From Zygaena filipendulae (taxonomy: Eukaryota > Arthropoda > Insecta > Lepidoptera > Zygaenidae), in contig OU015665.1 in the NCBI GenBank assembly GCA_907165275.2, positions 9,114,001 to 9,178,000 of the forward strand: 64,000 nucleotides of DNA, in the 5' to 3' direction. The notes beneath the pieces were generated by a model, which was not told where the DNA came from, searched no databases, and saw nothing but the letters and a program-made list of their open reading frames with translations. The position numbers and the translations under genes were made by a program. Below, in pieces: positions 56,761-64,000 of this stretch. The first letter of the stretch is position 1. The number at the start of each line of letters is the position of its first letter.

Positions 56761-56949
56761 TTTCTCGTGTGCTACCCGTACCCACCTGAATGGGGGGACA
56801 ACGTTCCAAGCACGATCGTGTTGATCAGATTCCTGGTGTACTACTCGATACCGCTGGCGGTCATAGCCATGTTCTACATCCTGATGGCACGCCATCTGGT
56901 GCTGAGCACGCAAAACGTGCCGGGGGAAATGCAGGGCACTCAAAGACAG
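56761..56949 (+). CDS. CCHaR: CCHamide-type receptor, coding exon 4 (ECL2-TM5)
   Basis: Exon of exactly 63 codons (residues 184-246), acceptor tatttacag, donor gtgatg, phase 0 on both sides. It opens with the second extracellular loop, FLVCYPYP. C187 is the expected partner of C100 in the conserved disulfide. TM5 follows with P214 (P5.50) in YYSIPLAVIAMFYI, and then the start of the third intracellular loop (VPGEMQGTQRQ). The open frame extends upstream of the acceptor to 56644 and runs past the donor to a stop at about 56970, so neither ORF end is a real terminus. Retention of intron 4 would truncate the receptor after nine more residues. Confidence 0.92.
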
Positions 56950-57212
56950 GTGATGAAAATGCATGCTTAATCCTTTATTTTTTCTCGTTTATTATGACAC
57001 TGCTGCTCTACCTTGCTAATTGTACTTACAGCAATGGACATTTTTGTGAGTTTCACTTTTTTGCAAAAATTACAATATGTTTACTTGCCTATTACACTTT
57101 AAAAGTTATTTAAGAGATATTTCTTGATAAGATGCAGTTAAGAAATAATTATGTTTAAATCGTGTTTATGTCCAAACCGCTATTCTACAAGTACTGCGTT
57201 TGCAATAAGGAA

Positions 57213-57270
57213 GGCAGAGCTGTTCCCGGCGGTTTCACCTGCACAAATAAACTCACTTTCGCATTTAAGT
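57213..57270 (-). mobile_element. Helitron-like element with internal deletion
   Basis: AGCTGTTCCCGGCGGTTTCA is joined directly to AAATAAACTCACTTTCGCAT: both ends are kept and about 130 bp of body is lost. Confidence 0.5.
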
Positions 57271-57734
57271 ACGGATGAATGAAGGAGGAAGTCTATTCAC
57301 ATAGGTTCTAATAGATAGTCCGATTGAAACAAAATTTTTACTAGGTAACCAGATTACAGAAATATCGAACTAGAGTACGAAACCCATTCCTGGCATGTCC
57401 GCATTATTAACCCTGTGCTAAAAGGGTTAACGGATAACAAAATTTCCTGCCATGTCCGGAATTTTAACCCTCTGCTAGGGATACGGAAAATTTGAAATTG
57501 TCAGGATTATTTTCAGAGAGGAAAATTTAGTGCGTCAAAAATTTCGATTACACTGTACAATGTACATACCATAAATACGACATTGATAGATAAGGAAGGG
57601 AAAACTTAAAAGTCAGGAAAGGTGTTTTGGATCTGGTGACCCTAGTCATAAATCATCACAATCGATCCGCAATCGAGCAATCTTCTATTCTTATTTTTCT
57701 TATAATATTATAATAATAATAAAAATAATAAAGT

Positions 57735-57870
57735 TCCACCCGCGATAATTTCGGAGTTCCCTCGGTAATTCTGGGATAAAAACTATAAAAAGTAATCTGT
57801 CCTTTTCTGTACCTCTGACAACGTTTATGAAGAAGGTGTGAAAGCGTAACTAACAAAAAAACATACATAC
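57735..57870 (-). mobile_element. Helitron-like fragment
   Basis: CCACCCGCGATAATTTCGGA, CTGGGATAAAAACTATAAAA, GTGTGAAAGCGTAACTAACA. Confidence 0.5.
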
Positions 57871-58861
57871 AGCCGAATGCAGAACCTCCTCCTTTTTGGA
57901 AGTCGGTTAATAAATAAACTCATTCGCATTTATAAGGACTAAACATGTTGTTTACCTACTATATTTGTTGTTTACACTATGCCAGTAAAAACATTCAACA
58001 ATTGTATGTTATAAAAACTATATTGAGTCACGCATTGAGTGAAAAGAAAATCTAACATTGTCGAAGTAAACGAAAATTCAATTTATCCTTCAACAGCTTC
58101 AATATTTCCTTATCGCAATAATTTGATATCTTTGTATGATATTGTACAATTTATTCTAATGGTACGTTCTTGAAATCAATTTATGTCTTCTCTAAAGATT
58201 TCATTGGATAGAATACCTATTGATTTTAAAATCATCTTTAATAATTGACTATAAAAAGGTTTTGTTATTTTTTTCATTTATAAAGATCCTTTACTATACC
58301 GATGGACCATCTTGAGGGGGGAGGTCTGACTACTTTACTAGCAGTAGTTAACAATTCAGGGAATAAGGTTGAACGAGGGACTTACCTATTCAAACCCTAA
58401 ATAGAGAGCTCACGCTCAGATGTAATTAGAAAATAATATAAATAATAAGAAAACCATTGATTTAGTGGTATATCAATGAAGAAAACACTGATAATTAATT
58501 GGACATAGATAAGCAATAGTGTGTTTACCCACACTGGATTTTTTTTAATATATCGTGTTTTAAAATTATAACGCCATTTTGTGTTCACATTTTTTATATT
58601 CAACATATTGTTACATATTTAAACAATGTAATAAGGTAAACAAATAATTAAAAAACGTTCTATAACTCTCAATAAAGCGTTCTGTATCAGTAACTTTATT
58701 TTGTGGGTTAACATGTTATTGCTTATCTGCGTTCAATTATGGGTGAAAATCTCAAATATGTAGAAAGAAATGTGAAATGTGTTTACGCGGGTGAACGACT
58801 TTTACATAAGATTTGTCGGCGCAAAAGTGGCAAAACAAAAGTACCTAAGGGGCGTTATAGT

Positions 58862-59284
58862 ACATTGTTATCCTCGGGAGAAAGACTTATTTAGTCCCTC
58901 GATCTATTGGCGCCCTCGCCACGCTCGGGCGCCAAACCCCGTCTCGGGACTAAATAAGTCTTTCTCGCGAGGATAACACTGTGCTTTTCATTACGAATGC
59001 AAGGAAAGTCAAAATAAAAATAGGAATTAGCTTAAAAAAAAGTGAGTGAATTTTATTTTAATTAATACCTACTTAAACTTTACGTTATTTCAATTTTACA
59101 TCGCGCTGGCTGTATAGAAAGTTGGAACATGGTTCAATAGAAATGTGAAAATAGACCTAGTTTTTTTTTTAATAATTTGACAGTTGTCAGTTGAAAGCGA
59201 TTCTCCCTAGGGCTGAAAAGGGTTACTTTCAACCCGCTTCTCAGGCAACTTCAGACCTACTTTCCGAGTATGAGTAATGAAAAA
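58862..59284 (+). mobile_element. M3 MITE, longest copy
   Basis: Opens with the stem-loop: TTATCCTCGGGAGAAAGACT pairs with AGTCTTTCTCGCGAGGATAA around a second palindrome GGCGCCCTCGCCACGCTCGG. The TIR body follows (from 58984) and ends CCGAGTATGAGTAATGAAAA. The inner palindrome is missing in the copy at 4747. Confidence 0.72.
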
Positions 59285-59310
59285 TATTTTAAGAGTTATG
59301 TTTAGTTATG

Positions 59311-59510
59311 TCTCCCGCGGTTTTGACCGCGGTAATTTCGGAGTTCCCGCGGTAATTCCAGGATAAAATATAAATATAATTCCTTGTGAATCACTCTATC
59401 TATTGGTGAAAACCGCATGAAAATCCGTTGCATAGTTTTAAAGATCTAAGCATAGGTACATAGGGACAGACAGACAGCGGGAAGCGACTTTGTTTTATAC
59501 TTTGTGGTGA
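59311..59510 (-). mobile_element. Helitron-like element
   Basis: TCCCGCGGTTTTGACCGCGG terminal hairpin, CCAGGATAAAATATAAATAT, GAAAACCGCATGAAAATCCG, GACAGACAGACAGCGGG. Same subfamily as the left half of 1179-1497. The tip is decayed. Confidence 0.55.
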
Positions 59511-59645
59511 TATTATGCGTCAGCGTCATTTTTTTTTATTTGAGACGAAAATCGGTTACTTATTCCTTTAATCCTTTAATATATACACTTTAATTTAAAA
59601 CAAGAAACATTAGGTACATACACCACACGAAAAATTAAACGTAAA

Positions 59646-59712
59646 CGTAAAATTAAATCATAACGCAAGCTTGAATAATGATTCAAAGCTTGCGTTATGA
59701 TTTAATTTTACG
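59646..59712. repeat. 67-bp near-perfect palindrome
   Basis: 27-bp perfect arms (59646-59672 and 59686-59712: CGTAAAATTAAATCATAACG...) around GAATAATGATTCA, which is itself nearly symmetric. A tandem CGTAAACGTAA lies just left. Nothing coding. Confidence 0.85.
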
Positions 59713-60812
59713 ACAGTTAAGTAAAGAGTGTTGAGTTATTCTCAGTAATGATCCATCGACGCGAACTCGGTTTTCATGAATAATGTATTTTATTGAATGA
59801 TTAAATGAAAAAAATATCCTTAATTTATGTATTTTTAGATACATATTTGAAACGAGAATCGAATAATGAAACCTTATTTTAATAAATCCCTCGTTTACTC
59901 TTCCATCCTGTAATATAGAGTAGGTACCTACCATTTTAGGGGTGTCGGTATACTTTCAATCGATAAATGAAATTCGATGACTATCACTACATAATATAAA
60001 GTATGTAATATAAGTGTCTGTCTGTTCACGAATTACAATAAACTCAAAAACGACTAAACGGATTTTCATAGATTAATGAGGAAGGTTTAAATAATATAAG
60101 TTATATAATTAGTTTTGTGTGAATTGGTGGAAATATAACGATAATAATTAATTGTTGGAAATGTCGGAAATTGTAGATTTGACGAGTGCACAAAACGATC
60201 CATTTTTAACCAAAGGTTTTAGTAATGTCGAGAATAAAATGGTTTTGTGGGCAAGTTATAAACTCTGCTTTTCACTTCGATTGCGAGGAAATAAAACAGT
60301 AGTATAACATAACATTTCTTTAATTAAAATTCAAAGTAAAATCAGTACAGTTTTGAATACTGAAGGAAGTTGTTTTTCCCGGTATATTAACGGTATTTAT
60401 GTCTTAAAAAACACACAGAGCAAATTTATTTATTTATAAAAATTTATAAATATATTATAAAATAATAAATTCTATCTATGAACTTCTTATTTTGTTTGGC
60501 TTTATGGCTCATTTTCTTGGCCTTAATATAGATTCATTTATGAGTAGATACGTTAATGCACTTGTGCACAAAATTCGGTTTTGTGCAGCCTATATCCTGC
60601 ACAAACAAGCACTTTCAGAACATGAGAAGTGAAAAAGTACTTTTTACGTTTTCGCGCCTTCACTACTCGACCGGTCATCATGAAATCCAGGGGTTCTTAC
60701 ATACATAGAACCTACATACAAGAATACCTACTTACTTTTCACCTCGGAATTCCGGCAGGATTCCCGAAATTAACGCGGGTGGTATAATAATATTGTACTA
60801 ACTAGGTGAGTA

Positions 60813-60965
60813 CTAGCTGTTCCACGCGGTTTCACCCGGGGTAATCTCGGTGTTCCCGCAGGAATTCCGGGTTATAATATACTATCGGGGATAATGTAGC
60901 ATTCTAATGGTGAAAGAATTTTTGAAATCGTTCCAGCTGTTTCTGAGTTAAATCTTAACTCAGAA
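60813..60965 (-). mobile_element. Helitron-like element, 5'-truncated
   Basis: CTAGCTGTTCCACGCGG at 60813, GAATTCCGGGTTATAATATA, AGCATTCTAATGGTGAAAGA. It ends in an AACTCAGAAAC inverted motif (60950-60968). Confidence 0.6.
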
Positions 60966-61059
60966 ACTTAGTTTCGATGTTTAGTTACCTACTTTTTTTT
61001 GTAAATACATACATCATCATAAGTATATATTTACAAAAAAAAAAAATTATAAGAGTTGT

Positions 61060-61260
61060 CTGGCACCAATCTGTTACTCATACTACAAGCTCTGCTATGG
61101 TTTGGGACTAGGGGCCGTATTTTTGAATCTCTCGAATTACTTTCGCACACACGGAGTCGCCAGATTCACATGCGAATCCTTAATAAATTCGAGTGATTCA
61201 CAAATACGGTCCCAGGTGGCGTTGTGTTAATTTGCATGCATTATTATAATAATGTTATTA
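61060..61260 (+). repeat. LINE 3' tail interrupted by a MITE
   Basis: GTTACTCATACTACAAGCTC and GGTTTGGGACTAG before the MITE, and GTGGCGTTGTGTTAATTTG after it, read continuously as a lepidopteran LINE 3' end. Confidence 0.5.
61111..61213. mobile_element. 103-bp MITE 78 bp before exon 5
   Basis: Inverted ends GGGGCCGTATTTTTGAATC and GATTCACAAATACGGTCCC, extended by CTCGAATTA/TAAATTCGAG. Inserted in a LINE tail. Confidence 0.7.
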
Positions 61261-61291
61261 TACGTATTATTGTAAGTAATCTTATTTCCAG

Positions 61292-61395
61292 ATGCGCGCG
61301 CGGCGAAAAGTAGCCCTTAGTGTGTTGGCCTTCGTGCTCGTCTTCGCTATATGTTTTCTGCCTTCACACGTCTTCATGATGTGGTTTTATTACTG
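61292..61395 (+). CDS. CCHaR: CCHamide-type receptor, coding exon 5 (ICL3-TM6), partial gene
   Basis: Residues 247-280 plus two bases of the next codon (TG, phase 2). The acceptor is tatttccag and the donor gtaagt. It encodes the basic end of the third intracellular loop (MRARRKVAL) and TM6, which has CFLP (267-270) where most class A receptors have CWxP. A Phe in this position is also seen in bombesin/CCHamide-type receptors. The final reading WFYY-(W/C) leads towards extracellular loop 3. I found no TM7 exon (NPxxY or a related motif) between 61396 and 64000, so the gene continues beyond the window. Too short for an ORF list, but phase and content agree with exon 4. Confidence 0.88.
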
Positions 61396-62559
61396 GTAAG
61401 TATCAAAAACGCCGTCCTTTTTTTTTTAAAGACCTTCGCATATACGTATAGTTAATGCTTTTAGCTAGTTTCAGGTGTTATCTATTGTGTATTTCTATGA
61501 GCATGTCTATATATAGTTTTAAATTGCAATATGCTATTTCACTGTTGTTGAAATGTTGATATCCAATAATTACGAGTAGGTACACTCGAAAATATCATGG
61601 ATAAGCATAACATAAGTGAAAAAATCAATAGAATCGATTAAAAAATAAAATAATTGCAAACTGTTTAATTTTCACTGTCTGTCTCTTTCTAAAACGGAAT
61701 TTTGTATGGCGGTTGTAGGGCGCTACAAGCCGAGTGACGTCACTAGGACTATAGCGCTTTCCTTGTTAAGTTGAACTTTCAAAGAATCATATCTCTGAAA
61801 GTACAAAAGATATTTGTAAAAGAATAATGCTATTATACTACTAATACATAAAGGTTTATAAAATAATAATAAAAAATAAACATTAAAATTCCCTATTAAT
61901 GCTGCTATAGATTGCAAAATTTGTGTCGGAGATCTCGACGGCAGAATCCTAATAAATCATTTAGAAACGTCACGTATAGGTGGTACCGATACCTTTTATG
62001 TTTACGCGCTCGCAAAAAACCTCTACTACGGGACTCATTGTCCGACACGGCATCGTAAAACACGACAAAATATATTTATAACAAGTTCTTTTGTAGCGGG
62101 TTATCGTAATGTTGATTAACCTTTGAACGGACAAAAAAAAAACAAGTATGATATTTTGGTTTGGCAATACCTTTCAAAAATAGGACCGAGCTCTCGAGTC
62201 TAAATAGCAATAGGAATTATGGTAGGCAAATTATGAAAGTTAATTTTTTTTTTCTTTTTTCAGTTTAAAACTGTTTTGTGTACTAATAAATAAATAAATA
62301 AATAAATCAACATCGCAGAGCTACAGCCCATAAGAAATTTTATATTTCCCATAATTGTCGCCAGTTTTATCGTACTTTTCTTCTTGTTTTCTCTTGTCTT
62401 GGTTCTAAAATATATTTTAAATTTTATTGAACCGCTGAGTCTAGCACCATGAAGTGTTGCCCAAAACCTATTCCTTAAGTGACGTAGGTGTGCACTATGA
62501 AATGATTTTGGATAATTCACCCTCTATGGGGGTGAAAAGGGGTTGCAAAGTTTGTATGG

Positions 62560-62617
62560 AATAATTCCGCGGGATCGCCGAAATTATCGTGGGTGAAACT
62601 GCGCGGGACAACTAGTT
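62560..62617 (+). mobile_element. Helitron-like 3' end
   Basis: AATTCCGCGGGATCGCCGAA, then GTGGGTGAAACTGCGCGGGA and CAACTAG|T. Confidence 0.5.
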
Positions 62618-63252
62618 ATGCACACAAGGATACATGAGAATAATGTTCAACAAAATATCTTGGGAGATTTAAAAAAAACTCATTACACATTTGACCTTTT
62701 ACCCGATGCTCCGTTGACGTACTCGCTTGCTGGCTCGGATGAATCAATGGAATGATTATACCTATAGTATTTTTTCTTATTATTTTGTGCCCCAGACTTC
62801 TATACTGTAGTAGTCAAGAACTCTAGAATTCATATAGAGTTATGTATTTTAAGGGATTGTTAATAGGTTAGTCTTCCTCCGACTGAAATTCACTACATTA
62901 AAAATCGCTGATGCGGCTGGTACATTCGTCAAACGAGATCAGCTCTCAAATAAAAAATGGTAGTAATAAACACGAATATGTACCCAACTAATATACATCT
63001 AAGGAATACTAACTACATCTCCTCACATCACACATCCTTACTCCATAGTAATGTCCTGTTGGTTCATGACGGTTCATAAAATTGGTCACGATCTTTGGTA
63101 ATGACAAATCGAGCAACAATTTTCATCTAAAGATGTGCTGTTTACGTGTCTACTGCATCCAGGCTGAAATCGATGGAATATATTTATCTAATAGTAGCGA
63201 TTCTACACAGTTTCACCCGCGATCATCTCGGAATTTTCTTGGAAAGTCTTTG

Positions 63253-63457
63253 TCTATACTAATATTATAAAGAGGAAAGATTTGATTTTTTGTTTGTTTG
63301 TTTTTTACGATTTAACTAAAAAACTGCGGGACCGATTTCAGAAATTCTTTCACCATTAGAAAGCTATATTATCCCTGAGTAACATAGGCTATATTTTAAT
63401 CCGGAATTCCCGCGGGAACTCCGAAATTATCGCGGGTGAAACCGTGCGGGACAGCTA
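63253..63457 (+). mobile_element. Helitron-like element, complete
   Basis: 205 bp from TCTATACTAATATTATAAAG to GCGGGACAGCTAG|T. Unlike the other complete copies the base before TC is G, not A. A reversed terminus fragment (TTTCACCCGCGATCATCTCG) lies directly upstream at 63205-63250. Confidence 0.7.
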
Positions 63458-64000
63458 GTTCTCGATTAAAACATCTTTTGTTATTCTACTTCTACTCAGG
63501 GTTATCTAATCTATATAGTTTTCTACGAATAATATATTTTTTAGAATCGTTTCAGTAATTCCAAAGATTATCTCTTGTGAACAAAGAAAACTTTTCCTGT
63601 TTTTATTATTAGTAGATTAGTAGAGTCACACTGAGCTTTTGACCATTTCCGTTTTGAAGGCTCTATAGCCTAGACCTAGAGTTTAATGAATATTGTGCAA
63701 ATGACAAAGCGGGTGAAAGTATAATACAAAAAATTAATATATGTGAACGGGACATAGATAATATAATCTTTCATAACATAAATAAAGGTTCCTTATGGCT
63801 ACTTTAATGATAAGTATCGGTCGACTTTACTGCATGATAATACGACCCTTGCGCGTCGTTAATCATTTCTGTCGCTATCACCCATCGTCGCTATCACCAA
63901 TCAAAAAAACACACTCGTTCCTTTTGCCTACCTCCACTCCACCACCATTTAAAAAAAAAACTTTACATTTAGATTAAACGAGTGTATTATACTATAACTA

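Larger units (their letters stand above)
56950..61291. other. Intron 4 (overview)
   Basis: No exon found. Beyond listed repeats there are small Helitron tails (57735-57870, 60700-60785), an AACCGACTT end (57861-57911) and a lone TTTTCACTTCGATTGCGAGG motif near 60270 that resembles 46034. 57275-57650, 57920-58850, 59515-59640 and 60000-60690 show nothing identifiable. Confidence 0.6.
61396..64000. other. Sequence downstream of exon 5 (start of intron 5)
   Basis: No TM7 exon. 61680-61900 has a GAGTGACGTCACTAG and TTTTGTATGGCGGTTGTAGG stretch that may be a very diverged M2 relative. Helitron pieces lie at 62560-62617, 63205-63250 and 63253-63457. 62280-62310 has (AAAT)n. The rest is AT-rich without recognisable content. 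Confidence 0.55.

Noticed and set aside
61680..61900. Possible fourth M2 copy
   Set aside because: Only the GTGACGTCAC region and TATGGCGGTT are shared; TIRs are not visible, so not called as an element.
1..64000. CRISPR arrays, operons, viral genomes
   Set aside because: No regularly spaced direct repeats with unique spacers, no gene clusters, and no capsid, polymerase or envelope-type ORFs other than the two LINEs.

Overview
The window is AT-rich eukaryotic DNA that looks like a moth or butterfly (Lepidoptera) genome. The reasons are GT..AG-spliced insect-type exons, long TE-packed introns, a Dong/R4-type LINE inside a (TAA)n tract, and dozens of copies of the lepidopteran short repeat ending in CCGCGG...CTAG. 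Nothing points to a bacterium or virus: there are no operons and no dense ORFs.

One host gene is supported: a + strand, rhodopsin-class neuropeptide receptor of the CCHamide/bombesin-like family. Five coding exons can be joined in frame: 16520-16710, 17542-17768, 45460-45590, 56761-56949 and 61292-61395. They give 280 residues from the start Met through TM6. A 5' UTR exon is implied by the acceptor at 16509/16510, and the last exon(s), with TM7 and the C-tail, lie beyond 64000. The introns are about 0.8, 27.7, 11.2 and 4.3 kb, plus at least 2.6 kb, in phases 2, 1, 0, 0, 2. Exon 3 carries no usual start or long ORF and was found by phase-matched splice sites and TM4 content.

Almost everything else is mobile DNA. 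Region 1-16509 (upstream or first intron) holds a diverged tandem repeat, MITEs, non-autonomous Helitron-like copies and a 1.13-kb long-TIR element. Intron 2 holds a nearly complete APE-type LINE (about 22.5-26.48 kb), many Helitron-like copies, MITEs and a (TTA)n tract. Intron 3 holds a 5'-truncated Dong/R4-type LINE (46547-48787), a deleted pogo/Tigger-like transposon inside one unit of a tandem duplication, a MITE nested in a MITE, and a tRNA-derived SINE remnant. Intron 4 and the 3' flank hold more of the same families.

The short repeats fall into a few families. (H) Helitron-like: TC...hairpin-CTAG, inserted between A and T. (M1) AGGGTTGCCACC TIR with 9-10 bp target duplications. (M2) TGGG..ATGT.GACTA TIR with internal GACGTCAC. 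(M3) a roughly 400-bp element with a TTTTCATTAC TIR and an attached stem-loop. There are also several single MITEs. I found no tRNA, rRNA or CRISPR array and no complete second host gene. I did not find a clearly new biological system. The most informative things are the reconstructed split receptor gene and the natural record of nested, precisely dated insertions.
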